DNA of 64,000 bases from an uncultured Acidobacteriota bacterium (GCA_937859595.1 CALMAH010000013.1:186001-250000), one strand, 5' to 3'; positions 9,493 through 19,077 are shown, counted from the first letter of the stretch. The notes: a model not told the origin generated them from the letters alone. Made by a program: numbers and translations.

Positions 9493-9616
9493 TGGTTTGC
9501 ACAATTCACCCGCCCGAAAGGAGTTCGGTAACACGCCAAACGATTTTCTGTTAAACTGCGTTGGGGCAACAACCTAAGTTCCTGTCCCGATCTTTTTGCC
9601 AATACTCACTTTACCT

Positions 9617-10411
9617 ATGACACTTCAAACCGTCGTTTATGAACTAAATGGAGCAGTGGCTACCATACGGCTCAACCGCCCTGATGCTCTGAATGCCCTT
9701 TCCTCTCAGCTCGGCAATGATCTTCGGTCAGCGATCACGAACGCCATCGCCGACCGTGCGCGCTCGATTATCATTACCGGTGAGGGCCGTGCATTTTGTG
9801 CCGGGGGTGACCTTCGAGAGATGCAGGCGATCGGGCAGGCGGAAAATCGGATCGAGGCCTTTCTCGATGCCCCGCTGAAAGAACTTCATGAGCTAATCAA
9901 ACTCATTCGCAATACACCGATACCGTTTGTTGCTGCCGTTAATGGCATATGTGCCGGTGCGGGCGTCAATCTTGCACTTGCCTGCGACATTATCATTTCT
10001 GCCGATGATGCGGCGTTCAGACAGGCATTTGTCCGAATCGGACTTTCACCAGACTGCGGCGGGACCTTTGCTCTTCCACGGGTAGTTGGTGAAAAACTGG
10101 CGGCCGAACTTCTTATGACGGGAGATTCGATAACCGCCGACCATGCCGCGTCGATTGGGATGATCAATCGTGTAGTACCGGCCGCCGATCTGCCGACGGA
10201 GGCTGCTGAGTTAGCGCTCAAGTTGGCTTCGGGACCGACCGCCGCTATTGGCCGAATAAAAAGGATGCTGAATCAATCGTTCTCCAACGATCTGGATGCA
10301 CAGCTAGCGCTCGAAGCCGAGTGCCAGCTTGAGTCTGGCCGATCAAACGATTTTCGCGAGGGTGTCACGGCATTCTTCGAGAAGCGACCTGCTCATTTTT
10401 CCGGTAGTTGA
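9617..10411 (+). CDS. Enoyl-CoA hydratase/isomerase (crotonase family, PaaG-like)
   Basis: 264 residues from the ATG at 9617; an in-frame TTG at 9596 would add seven residues, but the family begins at MTLQTVVYELNGAVATIRLNRPDALNAL. The oxyanion-hole segments are AFCAGGDLREM and NGICAGAGVNLALACD. In the active site the first crotonase glutamate is not seen and the region GLSPDCGGTFALPR has an Asp where PaaG-type isomerases do, so it is more likely a double-bond isomerase or related enzyme than a true enoyl-CoA hydratase. It acts on acyl-CoAs in fatty-acid or aromatic degradation. The context does not fix the pathway. Confidence 0.87.
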   Translation: MTLQTVVYELNGAVATIRLNRPDALNALSSQLGNDLRSAITNAIADRARSIIITGEGRAFCAGGDLREMQAIGQAENRIEAFLDAPLKELHELIKLIRNTPIPFVAAVNGICAGAGVNLALACDIIISADDAAFRQAFVRIGLSPDCGGTFALPRVVGEKLAAELLMTGDSITADHAASIGMINRVVPAADLPTEAAELALKLASGPTAAIGRIKRMLNQSFSNDLDAQLALEAECQLESGRSNDFREGVTAFFEKRPAHFSGS

Positions 10412-10691
10412 GTCTGGCTTTGACGAAGCTAACGAGATCGGAAAGTAAGCGAGCGAGTCCTTTGGCCATCAATCAGCGTGCGGTTTTCGCGTGAAAAACC
10501 CCAATCGGACTTGGTCTGCATGCATGACAATGGGCGGGAGCGTAGGTGATGCTTTCTTCTTGCCTGCCCGGATATCGCGAAAATTGGCTTCGGTGTGTAA
10601 AATAGAAACTATTCATCGGCAGGCGTTCGGCAGAACGAATACATATCGTTCTTGAAACTCCGGGCGCCGGCCCTTGACTCCGTAAATATTT

Positions 10692-11627
10692 ATGTCACTT
10701 ACAGTTGTTGGCTCTGTCGCGTTTGACGCCCTCGAAACGCCATTTGGCAAACGCAACAAGGTTTTGGGTGGTGCTGCGACGCACTTTGGGCTGTCGGCAA
10801 GTTTCTTCACAGAAGTTAATGCAGTCGGAATCGTCGGGGGAGACTTTACCGAAGCAGAATGGGATGTTTTCCGCCGGCACCAGATCAATACTGATGACGT
10901 TGAAGTCGTGCCCGACGGCAAGACCTTTTTTTGGAGTGGGCGATACGATTACGACATGAACACGGCCCACACGCTAGACACACAATTGAACGTTTTCGAA
11001 ACGTTTGACCCAAAACTCTCCGATCGCTCTAAGGGCGCGAACCTGCTTTTCCTGGCGAACATTTTGCCGATGCTCCAAAGGGATGTTCGTGAGCAGTGCC
11101 CGGACGCAAAATTCGTTGCAATGGACACAATGAACTTCTGGATCTCGTCAATGAAAGACGCTGTGATCGAAACCATAAAGGTGGTCGATTGCATCATTAT
11201 TAACGATGCGGAAGCACGGCAGTTGACCGAAGAACCGAGCATTTACAGAGCGGCTCGTGCGATCATGGACCTCGGTTTGAAAGCAGTGGTCATAAAGCGT
11301 GGAGAGTATGGCGCCACCCTATTTACGAAAGACGGCTATTTTGCTGCTCCGGCCTATCCGCTCGAAAGCGTTTTTGACCCGACCGGTGCTGGTGATACTT
11401 TTGCCGGTGGGTTTATGGGGTATCTGGCAGCGCAAAACGAGATCTCTGACGAAACCATGCGGCGGGCTATGATCTACGGTTCGGTGATGGCCTCGTTCAA
11501 CGTAGAAAAATTTGGGACGGAACGCGTAGATGAACTTGACTATCCGGAGATCACACAGCGGTTCAAGGATTTCAAACGCATGACCCATTTCGACGATATA
11601 CCGTTCGAGCGTGCGACAACGGCCTAG
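10692..11627 (+). CDS. PfkB-family sugar/nucleoside kinase
   Basis: 311 residues. The N-terminal VVGSVAFDALETPFGKRNKVLGGAATHFGLSAS block resembles adenosine/ribokinase members, and the C-terminal signature DPTGAGDTFAGGFMGYL holds the catalytic Asp and the anion hole (GAGD). VVIKRGEYGATLF precedes it as usual. It transfers phosphate from ATP to a sugar or nucleoside hydroxyl; the exact substrate is not clear. A 280-bp gap before it (10412-10691) shows no gene, tRNA or good hairpin. The next gene follows within 13 bp, suggesting cotranscription. Confidence 0.88.
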   Translation: MSLTVVGSVAFDALETPFGKRNKVLGGAATHFGLSASFFTEVNAVGIVGGDFTEAEWDVFRRHQINTDDVEVVPDGKTFFWSGRYDYDMNTAHTLDTQLNVFETFDPKLSDRSKGANLLFLANILPMLQRDVREQCPDAKFVAMDTMNFWISSMKDAVIETIKVVDCIIINDAEARQLTEEPSIYRAARAIMDLGLKAVVIKRGEYGATLFTKDGYFAAPAYPLESVFDPTGAGDTFAGGFMGYLAAQNEISDETMRRAMIYGSVMASFNVEKFGTERVDELDYPEITQRFKDFKRMTHFDDIPFERATTA

Positions 11628-11640
11628 GAACGCGAAGGCA

Positions 11641-12399
11641 ATGGCAAGGTCGATGGAACATTCATTCGCACGTTTTGAGCGGCCCACTTCTTCGGCACCA
11701 TACACTGCCATTGGGTTGGCACTTTCAGCGTTACTCGGAATCGGTGCGGTGATGTCGATTTTGCTTAATAGCGGCTTTCTTGCTGCCGTGTTTGCCATTT
11801 CTCTCATCCTGATCCTCGGTTTCACCTGGTTTGTCGTCAAGAAGACCCGCCGAATCTCGTCGGCGATCGCCGGATCGATGATCGAATGGGAATCAGCCTT
11901 GCCTGACGTCCAGCGGCAAAGTCTGAACATTGAGGTAGCCGAACTATCACGGATCCTTGAGGTGGATGCCGGCCAGATGAGCGAACTTCGCTCGGCCTAC
12001 ATCGTCGCGGAAGACCTTGCCCTCCGGCAGATCCAACAGGAGGAGAATGTCCCGCTGCTGCGCCACATTAGCGTGGCGGGTGTTCCATTTGACGCGGTGT
12101 TCGTCAAGGGCAACGTTCTGTTCTGCTGCGAGGTTGCGTTCCTGATCGTTCCGGAACTGCGCCAGGAACGTATTGATGCGATGCTTAAAAAAATAAGGGC
12201 CGTAAGTGATGAGATCGAAAGAATGAACATCGGCGTTAGCGTCCGCTTGATGCCGATCTTGATCATCCAATTAGCCGCCGAGGATGAGAACGAACTGCGA
12301 ACATCACTTCCGGCCCGTCGGTTTGCTGACACGCCGGTTGACGTTGATATTCGAATCCTGGATTTTGAGGCACTACAGCGGATCTATGTCTCAGGCTAA
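11641..12399 (+). CDS. Unknown two-helix membrane protein
   Basis: 252 residues from the ATG at 11641, 13 bp after the PfkB kinase stop; an earlier ATG at 11611 would overlap that gene by 17 bp. Two closely spaced hydrophobic helices (about residues 20-43 and 45-65) are followed by a long soluble region of about 185 residues (with VLFCCEVAFLIVPELRQERIDAMLKKIRAV and VRLMPILIIQLAAEDE). No family is recognised. The soluble domain is likely cytoplasmic, given the lysine/arginine cluster after the second helix. It is followed 42 bp later by fabI on the same strand. Confidence 0.7.
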   Translation: MARSMEHSFARFERPTSSAPYTAIGLALSALLGIGAVMSILLNSGFLAAVFAISLILILGFTWFVVKKTRRISSAIAGSMIEWESALPDVQRQSLNIEVAELSRILEVDAGQMSELRSAYIVAEDLALRQIQQEENVPLLRHISVAGVPFDAVFVKGNVLFCCEVAFLIVPELRQERIDAMLKKIRAVSDEIERMNIGVSVRLMPILIIQLAAEDENELRTSLPARRFADTPVDVDIRILDFEALQRIYVSG

Positions 12400-12441
12400 C
12401 CCGCGGTTTCAGCCGCAATTTAGGGGAGTTGATTACGATTT

Positions 12442-13203
12442 ATGCTTGAAAACAAGATCGGAATGATCTTCGGAGTTGCCAACAAAAGGTCGATTGCCTG
12501 GGCATGCGCGGCTGCATGCGCTGAACATGGAGCTCGCCAGGCGTTTACTTATCAGGGCGACCGCCTGAAAGAGAACGTGGAAAAACTGGCCGGTGAGCTT
12601 TCGGATTCCCTGGTTGTCCCGTGCGACGTGACGAACCAGGCAGAGGTTGACGCCGCGTTTGACGCGGTCAGCAAAAAATACGGCAGGCTCGACTTCCTTA
12701 TTCACTCGATCGCCTTTGCCCCGAAAGAAGCATTGGAGGGCGAATTCGTAACGACCACCCGCGACGCGTTTCGAACAGCTCTTGAGATCAGCGCATTCTC
12801 GCTCACGCAGGTCTCGTTGGCAGCCGCCCCCTTGATGAAGGAGGGTGGCAGTATAGTCACAATGACCTATTACGGCGCAGAAAAAGTCGTGCGGAACTAC
12901 AATGTAATGGGCGTCGCAAAGGCCGCGCTTGAAGCCTCAACCCGTTATATCGCCGCCGACCTAGGGAAACAGAATATCCGCGTCAACGCTATCAGCGCTG
13001 GGCCGATAAACACGCTTTCAGCACGCGGCGTGAAGAATATGGGAACGTTGCTTGGATACGTTGCCGACAGATCCCCCTTGAAGCGAAATGTACTCGCCAC
13101 CGAGGTCGGGAACACGGCCCTTTTCCTCGTCAGTGAACTCTCCTCCGGCATCACAGGTGAGACCATCTACGTTGACTGTGGCTATAACATAATGGGAATC
13201 TAA
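12442..13203 (+). CDS. fabI: Enoyl-[acyl-carrier-protein] reductase (NADH), FabI
   Basis: 253 residues, usual FabI size. The variant SDR cofactor site is GVANKRSIAWACAAACAEHGA, and the active-site pair is Tyr-x6-Lys in the segment YNVMGVAKAALEAS. LIHSIAFAPKEALEGEFVTTTRDAF and VRVNAISAGPINTLSA are FabI signature blocks. It performs the last step of each elongation round in type II fatty-acid synthesis. The usual GGGAG-like ribosome-binding site is just upstream. It is followed after 12 bp by the LOG-family gene. Confidence 0.94.
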   Translation: MLENKIGMIFGVANKRSIAWACAAACAEHGARQAFTYQGDRLKENVEKLAGELSDSLVVPCDVTNQAEVDAAFDAVSKKYGRLDFLIHSIAFAPKEALEGEFVTTTRDAFRTALEISAFSLTQVSLAAAPLMKEGGSIVTMTYYGAEKVVRNYNVMGVAKAALEASTRYIAADLGKQNIRVNAISAGPINTLSARGVKNMGTLLGYVADRSPLKRNVLATEVGNTALFLVSELSSGITGETIYVDCGYNIMGI

Positions 13204-13215
13204 ACGTTACACGAA

Positions 13216-14010
13216 ATGGCAAAAACCGACGCAAATAAGCGAACATCATCGAAAAAGAACGCAAAACCTAAGGAGCCGAACACCGTCGCGGATGCGAAAA
13301 AACGTGAAAGCGAACCCGGCTTCTGGCAAATGACCGACGATGAAGTTCTCCTTCGCTCTCCGGATCCCGCGGACGACTACAAGGCATCAGATTCGTGGCG
13401 AGTGTTCAGGATAATGGGAGAATGTGTCGATGGCTTTGACAATCTTGCTACGATCACTCGAGGCGTTTCCATTTTCGGTTCGGCACGCACCCGCGAGACT
13501 GACCCTATGTACATTGCCGCGCGTGAGATCGGGCGACTATTGGCCGAGAACGGATTTGAAGTAATAACAGGAGGCGGCCCCGGAATAATGGAAGCCGGAA
13601 ATCGAGGGGCGGTTGACGCCGGCGGCGTTTCTGTCGGCTGTAACATCGAGTTACCGTTCGAACAAGCGGCAAACCCTTACCAGACCAAGTCGCTTTCGTT
13701 CAAATACTTCTTTGTCCGCAAGACAATGTTCATAAAATACAGCAATGCTTATGTCATCTTCCCTGGCGGCTTCGGTACAATGGATGAACTTTTTGAGGCT
13801 CTTACCCTCATTCAGACTAAAAAGATCCGAAACTTCCCGGTCGTGCTTTTTGGATCGGCCTATTGGAAGGGCCTGTTGTCATGGATCTCATCTACTATGT
13901 TGTATGAGAGAAATATCAGTCCAGAGGATATGAGTCTAATATATTTGACCGACTCTCCGCAGCAAACCGTCGAGTTCATTGCAGAATGCTGTTCCCCGCC
14001 TGGCTCGTGA
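13216..14010 (+). CDS. LOG-family (TIGR00730) Rossmann protein, possible nucleotide phosphoribohydrolase
   Basis: 264 residues: a lysine-rich, probably disordered N-terminus of about 30 residues (KRTSSKKNAKPKEPN), then the LOG fold. The two signatures are GGGPGIMEAGNRGA and PGGFGTMDELFEAL (PGGxGTxxE), the latter holding the catalytic glutamate; FGSARTRE precedes them. LOG enzymes cleave nucleoside 5'-monophosphates to base and ribose phosphate, and were first named for cytokinin activation or mislabelled lysine decarboxylases. In bacteria outside plant hosts they are likely nucleotide hydrolases. The gene sits tightly between fabI and the carbamoyltransferase. Confidence 0.87.
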   Translation: MAKTDANKRTSSKKNAKPKEPNTVADAKKRESEPGFWQMTDDEVLLRSPDPADDYKASDSWRVFRIMGECVDGFDNLATITRGVSIFGSARTRETDPMYIAAREIGRLLAENGFEVITGGGPGIMEAGNRGAVDAGGVSVGCNIELPFEQAANPYQTKSLSFKYFFVRKTMFIKYSNAYVIFPGGFGTMDELFEALTLIQTKKIRNFPVVLFGSAYWKGLLSWISSTMLYERNISPEDMSLIYLTDSPQQTVEFIAECCSPPGS

Positions 14011-14054
14011 TCAGCGACAGTTCTACCCAGCGTTCACAGCCACAAGTCGCCTCT

Positions 14055-15794
14055 ATGTCATCGTCGTTTTATCTTGGTATTTTTGAAGGTCACGCCGATC
14101 CCGCCGTCGCGATCGTCAGCGATGGCGAAGTGATCGCGTTTGCCGAGGAGGAGCGGTTCATACGTCAGAAACATGCCTTTGGAATCTATCCGATAAATGC
14201 TCTGAAATTCTGTCTTAGGACCGCGGGCATAACCCTGTCGGATGTCGCCTCTGTTGCCCTGAATTGGAACCTGGATCAATACACGAACGGCGAGATGCAG
14301 GCGTTTTATGACAAGGTCAATGCAGAGTTTCCTGTGAACGAAGCGACTAAAGCCTGGCAGCGGAACCTTATCAATCGCTTCGACCGGGCGACAACAGAGG
14401 CTCGACACCATTTCGAATGGCGACGTGCATTTGGCGACATCCGATTTCCAAAGATCGTTTCAGCCCCACATCACTACACGCATGCATTTCAGTCCGTATC
14501 CCAATCCGGCTTCGATTCGTCGCTTTGCCTCACTATCGATGGCTCGGGGGATCAGCATTGCACGGTGCTTTGGGAACACAGGGGCTCTTCGATCAAGCCG
14601 ATCTATGAACGCACCATACCGCACTCGCTCGGATGGGTCTATGCCGCGTTTACCGAATATCTGGGCTTCGAGGCATACAGCGGCGAATACAAATTGATGG
14701 GGTTGGCCGCTTATGGGCGCTATAACGATGAATTGATCGATGCGGTCGGCCGCATCGTTCTTCGGGACCCCGATGATCCGCATAGTTATCGAGTAGATCC
14801 CAACTATATCCACTATGGTCCGCACACATATTCAAAACGTTACACGGACAAGCTAGTTGAGCTGCTTGGCCGAGCTCCTCGGATCTCGACAGACGATTAT
14901 TCCCCATGGCACGAGGACCTTGCGTTCGCTGTCCAATATCACCTTGAACAGTGCGTGGCAAGGCTTGTAAGGTGGGGCATCGAACAGACCGGACTATCGC
15001 GCGTCACCGTTGGCGGCGGGGTAGGGCTGAATGTGAAGATGAACAGCAAGCTGTTTGCCCTCCCCGAGGTAACAGATCTGTGGGCAAATCCGCTTTGCAG
15101 CGATGGCGGGGCAGCGGCTGGAGCGGCCCTCGCGGCCGAGGCGATGTTCGGCGGGACCACCCCGAAAAAGCTTCGCAGCCTTGCGCTTGGCAATGCAGAA
15201 GAGGACATTGAATCTGTTCTTGCGGCTTCGAAGGTACCCTACGAGAGGAGTGCGAACATCGCACGCGATGTCGCATCGCTGCTCGACGAAGGAAAGGTCG
15301 TCGGCTGGTTCCAAGGAAGAATGGAGGCCGGCCCACGTGCGTTGGGGCAACGAAGTATTTTGGCTGACCCACGAAGGGTATCCGCTCGAGACAAGGTCAA
15401 TGCTGTTATTAAGTTCCGAGAATACTGGCGACCCTTTTGCCCCTCGATGCTTGTCGAACGAGCAGACGAATATCTCGTTTCACACACTGAGGCCCCATTC
15501 ATGGTGATCGCATTCGAAGCAACGGACAAGCTTAGAAAGGAAGCCCCGGCAGTGGTTCACGTCGATGGCACTGCTCGTGTCCAGTTGGTTGAAAAGGATG
15601 TGCTTCCGCTTTATCATTCCCTGATCACGGAATTTGAAAAGCTGACCGGTGTCGGAGTGATATTGAACACTTCCTTTAACGTAAAGGGCGAACCGGTCGT
15701 GTGCACACTTCGCGACGCGCTGCGAACGTTTTGGTCAACGGGGCTTGACGTGTTGGCGGCGGGCGACTTTCTGGTTAGCAAACCTGTCGATTGA
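14055..15794 (+). CDS. NodU/CmcH-family O-carbamoyltransferase
   Basis: 579 residues from the ATG at 14055; an in-frame upstream start at 13986 would overlap the LOG gene. The protein starts at the family position (FYLGIFEGHADPAVAIVSDGEVIAFAEEERF). The Kae1-like domain has HHYTHAFQS and LTIDGSGDQH, with EYKLMGLAAYG and VGGGVGLNVKMNSKL; the C-terminal signature is GRMEAGPRALGQRSILADPR. These enzymes move a carbamoyl group from carbamoyl phosphate, via carbamoyl-adenylate, to a hydroxyl on a sugar or natural product. It is followed, with 1 bp between stop and start, by a PIG-L deacetylase, which fits joint decoration of a glycan or secondary metabolite. Confidence 0.9.
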   Translation: MSSSFYLGIFEGHADPAVAIVSDGEVIAFAEEERFIRQKHAFGIYPINALKFCLRTAGITLSDVASVALNWNLDQYTNGEMQAFYDKVNAEFPVNEATKAWQRNLINRFDRATTEARHHFEWRRAFGDIRFPKIVSAPHHYTHAFQSVSQSGFDSSLCLTIDGSGDQHCTVLWEHRGSSIKPIYERTIPHSLGWVYAAFTEYLGFEAYSGEYKLMGLAAYGRYNDELIDAVGRIVLRDPDDPHSYRVDPNYIHYGPHTYSKRYTDKLVELLGRAPRISTDDYSPWHEDLAFAVQYHLEQCVARLVRWGIEQTGLSRVTVGGGVGLNVKMNSKLFALPEVTDLWANPLCSDGGAAAGAALAAEAMFGGTTPKKLRSLALGNAEEDIESVLAASKVPYERSANIARDVASLLDEGKVVGWFQGRMEAGPRALGQRSILADPRRVSARDKVNAVIKFREYWRPFCPSMLVERADEYLVSHTEAPFMVIAFEATDKLRKEAPAVVHVDGTARVQLVEKDVLPLYHSLITEFEKLTGVGVILNTSFNVKGEPVVCTLRDALRTFWSTGLDVLAAGDFLVSKPVD

Positions 15795-15795
15795 T

Positions 15796-16479
15796 ATGGC
15801 CAAGAAAAAGGCATTAATAATCGCTCCCCACCCTGATGACGAGACTCTTGGTGCCGGCGGTACCATCAAGCGTCTCGTGGACGCGGGCTGGGAAGTTACC
15901 GTAGTTACGGTCGCCGCACATATGCCGCCTCTCTATACGAAAGAGATCCATGAAACAACGGTGCTGGAGTCGAAGGCCGCCCAGCATGTTCTGGGAGTGG
16001 GCGAATCCGTTTTCCTTGACCAGCCGGCAGTTTTTCTTGGTGATATCCCGGTTCATGAATTCAATGGGATGATCCTGAAAGAGATCAGCCGCGTCGAGCC
16101 GGCGATACTTCTTATCCCATTTCCTGATCGACATATCGATCATCGTCAAATATTTGATGCCGCAATGGTCGCCGCACGCCCGGTAGGTGTGGGCAAGAAA
16201 ATATCGCTCGTTGCTGCCTATGAGACGATCTCCGAGACCCACTGGAATGCGCCCCACATCGAACCGAATTTTACGCCAAATTTTTGTGTTGACATCACGG
16301 CCCAGATAGATTCCAAGTTAGAAGCGATCGCCTGTTTCAAAAGCCAGCTCCACGGCTTTCCCGGCCCCCGTTCTGTCGAAGCGTTAAAGGCACTTGCTCT
16401 GTTTCGAGGCAGCCAGGCAGGCTACGCCTATGGTGAAGCGTTTCACGTCATCAGGATGGGTGCCGAACTCTTTCTCTGA
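15796..16479 (+). CDS. PIG-L/LmbE-family N-deacetylase
   Basis: 227 residues starting at the ATG just after the carbamoyltransferase stop. The zinc motif is APHPDDETLGAGGTI (residues about 9-23), with HxDH-type ligands in PDRHIDHRQIFDAAMVAARP. The family removes the acetyl group from N-acetylglucosamine-type substrates (as in mycothiol, bacillithiol, GPI and antibiotic pathways). Its near-overlap with a NodU-type carbamoyltransferase suggests both act on the same small molecule or sugar; that is inference, and the substrate is unknown. Confidence 0.9.
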   Translation: MAKKKALIIAPHPDDETLGAGGTIKRLVDAGWEVTVVTVAAHMPPLYTKEIHETTVLESKAAQHVLGVGESVFLDQPAVFLGDIPVHEFNGMILKEISRVEPAILLIPFPDRHIDHRQIFDAAMVAARPVGVGKKISLVAAYETISETHWNAPHIEPNFTPNFCVDITAQIDSKLEAIACFKSQLHGFPGPRSVEALKALALFRGSQAGYAYGEAFHVIRMGAELFL

Positions 16480-16491
16480 TATCATTCTGAA

Positions 16492-16800
16492 CTATCCGAC
16501 GTGGTCCATTAGCCATTTAAGATACCCCGGCGCCACCCGTTCCGCCTTGATGGCGGCTATCTCCGGGTTCTCGTAACTGTGCCGATCGAGGATATATTTT
16601 TCTACTTCGTCATATCGGTTGGTCACCGTTTTTATCAATAGCAAGTGCTCGTCGTCCTCTTGAAAATCACCTTCCCAAAAATAGACTGATGTCATCGGCG
16701 CAAGTATCTGGACACATGCCGCAAGTCTGCACTCGACCAAGCCGCGCGCAAGCCTTTCCGCTTCGCCACGATCTGACGTTGTTGTGAGAACGATCTCCAT
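16492..16800 (-). CDS. cutA: CutA-type divalent-cation tolerance protein
   Basis: 102 residues from the ATG at 16800, which has an AGGA Shine-Dalgarno just upstream; another ATG at 16824 abuts the preceding stop but has no such site. Signature: VLTTTSDRGEAERLARGLVECRLAACVQI, SVYFWEGDFQEDDEHLLLIKT, and the C-terminal HSYENPEIAAIKAERVAPGYLKWL. CutA forms a very stable trimer related to PII signalling proteins; copper tolerance is its historic assignment and its true role is uncertain. It is downstream of the M48 protease gene on the same strand. Confidence 0.93.
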   Translation of the reverse strand: MEIVLTTTSDRGEAERLARGLVECRLAACVQILAPMTSVYFWEGDFQEDDEHLLLIKTVTNRYDEVEKYILDRHSYENPEIAAIKAERVAPGYLKWLMDHVG

Positions 16801-16824
16801 TATTCCTGACTGCTTTCTGAACAT

Positions 16825-17811
16825 CTAGGCACGGGCCATAACTTCTTCGTATTCTCCGCTTTCGACCCACTTCAGGATCTCGGAGACTCGCCATATGGGA
16901 AAAGGATGCGATAAACCGGCATTAATAATATCTGCCCAGAACTTATCCAACTTGTTCTTGTCGTAGTTTTTCTCAAACTCCCTGGCCTGTTCGAGAAAGA
17001 GGTCGTAATTGATCTTTGAGGCAAATGTCCCTCCCGCCAGCTTCATCATAGTTCGCCCAACGACGTGTGGATCCTGAACCACCAACAAAGCGGCACGGTC
17101 GCACGATAGTTCGGCCCTTCGCATCCATGCCAGAAGTGCTCCGCGCATTGTCGCAGTCAATATCTCCTTTAGAAGCCCCGCGATCGGCATCGCCGCTAGC
17201 GGGATCGTCGCGATAGCAAGTATAAGCTGCGCCGCCGTCAGATATAGCACGTGTTCCGAATGGATGTGCCCCACTTCGTGTGCGATCACCGCCAAGGTCT
17301 CTTCCTCATTCAAACGTTCGATAAGTGATGAATGAAGCACGATTATCGGTCGTTCAACACCGCCGGTAAACGCGTTTACTATCGGATTCTGTTGAATATA
17401 TAGATCCGGCATGGCAACACCAAGCGTTGTACACGCGATCTGAAGTTTTGCATGCAGGTCAGGACATTGCTGGGGAGTTACTTTCACCGCACTGGCCATG
17501 AAGGTTACCCGAATAGCGGACTCACCCGTCACTTCAAGCAACTTTTTCAGCGCCGTATCGATACCCGGTATAGCGCGTAGGGCCGCAAGAGCCTTGCTGT
17601 CAGCCGGATGGATATAGTCGTGCTTTCCGAGACCCGCCCATTTTTTGTGGGGCTCATTAGATAGCGGCAGCTTACATTTGCCGCAGTTTGCCGCATTGTT
17701 CTTGTAGCCCTCTTTCACGGCATTTCTCTGCCCGCAATATCTGCATCGAACAAAGAGGCTTTTTGTTACCGCGGTCGATTCTCCGCCGGCATCTGCTTTT
17801 TTCTTGGCCAT
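16825..17811 (-). CDS. M48-family zinc metalloprotease with N-terminal zinc ribbon
   Basis: 328 residues. A CxxC...CxxC zinc ribbon (CRYCGQRN...CGKCKLPL, residues about 23-47) precedes the protease domain. The active site is HEVGHIHSEH, with a downstream RRAELSCDRAALL block giving the third zinc ligand. Hydrophobic stretches after the HEVGH helix (LTAAQLILAIATIPLAAMPIAGLL) may be membrane-embedded, as in HtpX-like M48 enzymes. The leader contains an unusual run of AAACTAAACTAA-like sequence and no clear ribosome-binding site. It is likely a membrane-associated quality-control protease; targets are unknown. Confidence 0.88.
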   Translation of the reverse strand: MAKKKADAGGESTAVTKSLFVRCRYCGQRNAVKEGYKNNAANCGKCKLPLSNEPHKKWAGLGKHDYIHPADSKALAALRAIPGIDTALKKLLEVTGESAIRVTFMASAVKVTPQQCPDLHAKLQIACTTLGVAMPDLYIQQNPIVNAFTGGVERPIIVLHSSLIERLNEEETLAVIAHEVGHIHSEHVLYLTAAQLILAIATIPLAAMPIAGLLKEILTATMRGALLAWMRRAELSCDRAALLVVQDPHVVGRTMMKLAGGTFASKINYDLFLEQAREFEKNYDKNKLDKFWADIINAGLSHPFPIWRVSEILKWVESGEYEEVMARA

Positions 17812-17892
17812 AGGTTTAGTTTAGTTTAATGGCTCGGGATACTTCAAACTGATGTTGTTTCAGTAAACGAACATTGGATAGCAATTGTTTCG

Positions 17893-19077
17893 CTATTCAG
17901 GGTAAAGATGGGCGATAGTTTCGACGTGATGGGTTTGCGGGAAGAGGTCGATCACAGTCAATGATCCAATCTGGTAACCATTTTCCACAAAACGCTTTAG
18001 GTCCCGAGCAAGAACGGAGGGTTCACAGGCGACATAGGAAACATGTTTTGGTTTCAACGATATGAGATCTAAGATCGTCTCTTTCTCAGTGCCCGCCCGC
18101 GGTGGGTCAAGGAGAACAAAGTCGGGCCTTGTCATTCGGTAATTGGCGAGAAATTGGCGAACACTACCACGATGAAGCTCCACGTTCTCCAAATATGCTG
18201 CCACGGCGTTTCGCTTGGCAAAATCGACGGCGATCCTGTTCTCCTCTATTCCGACCACGCACTCGAATCGACGGGCCAAAGGAATGGTAAATAGGCCGAC
18301 TCCGCAATAAAGATCGAGCGCGGTTCCGCCAGTGGCTTCCCCTATAGCCGATTTGATCAACCGGTCCAACAGGAACCGGTTCCCCTGGAAAAACGCTTCT
18401 GCGGTAAAGACGTATCTCTCGCCACCGGCAGACCACGTAATCTCTTGAGCAGGTTCCGGCAGTTCCGGCGAATGCATAGAGGTTTCGTCGGTTTCACCGC
18501 AGGCAGCGTCTATTTGCACTGTCGTATCCGCAATGATTCGGTTAGGGGGGGTGCGGAGTTCTCCAAGCAATGCATCCAGCGGCGGTGCTAACACGGCACA
18601 ATGTTCGATTTCGACAAGATCTCGAGAGTTTCGCCGATAATAGCCGATCTTACCTATTTCGGGATCAGCATGCCACTGTGCCCGCAACCGATAACCAAAA
18701 GGTTCGGGGCACGGGACCATTTCAATGGGAATAGCAGCGTCGATCTTCCCGATCCGCTCAAGACAATCGCGGACCATCGCAAGCTTGGCATCAAGCTGGG
18801 CCGCGTATTTCAATTGCTGAAAGTTACAGCCGCCACATTCACCGAAATATGGGCATAATGGGTCTGTTCGGTCACGAGACGGTTCAATGATCTCCTCGAT
18901 CTCGGCAAATGCGGTCTTGCCTTTTATCTCGCGAAGCCGGACAAGCAGACGGTCGCCTTTGGCTGCAAGAGCAACAAATAATGTCAGTTCCTCCGCAAAA
19001 CCAAGGCCATATCCCCGCGGCACTATCTTTTCAATAGTCGTCTCGAGAACATCGCCGCTTTGATATTTACCGTTCAA
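17893..19077 (-). CDS. rlmD: 23S rRNA (uracil-C5)-methyltransferase, RlmD/RumA type
   Basis: 394 residues. Order: an N-terminal TRAM domain (DVLETTIEKIVPRGYGLGF), an iron-sulphur cysteine set (CPYFGECGGCNFQQL), then the SAM-dependent domain with DLYCGVGLFTIPLA and DPPRAGTEKETI, and the catalytic cysteine in YVACEPSVLARDL (YVSCNP in the E. coli enzyme). The product is the m5U at position 1939 or a related site. It overlaps the upstream DUF3566-like gene by 4 bp (ATGA), so they are translationally coupled. Precise target (747, 1939 or tRNA U54) is not decided by sequence alone. Confidence 0.87.
   Translation of the reverse strand: MNGKYQSGDVLETTIEKIVPRGYGLGFAEELTLFVALAAKGDRLLVRLREIKGKTAFAEIEEIIEPSRDRTDPLCPYFGECGGCNFQQLKYAAQLDAKLAMVRDCLERIGKIDAAIPIEMVPCPEPFGYRLRAQWHADPEIGKIGYYRRNSRDLVEIEHCAVLAPPLDALLGELRTPPNRIIADTTVQIDAACGETDETSMHSPELPEPAQEITWSAGGERYVFTAEAFFQGNRFLLDRLIKSAIGEATGGTALDLYCGVGLFTIPLARRFECVVGIEENRIAVDFAKRNAVAAYLENVELHRGSVRQFLANYRMTRPDFVLLDPPRAGTEKETILDLISLKPKHVSYVACEPSVLARDLKRFVENGYQIGSLTVIDLFPQTHHVETIAHLYPE

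Noticed and set aside
10412..10691. Search for tRNA or small RNA in the 280-bp gap
   Set aside because: No cloverleaf, terminator or conserved motif could be recognised by eye.
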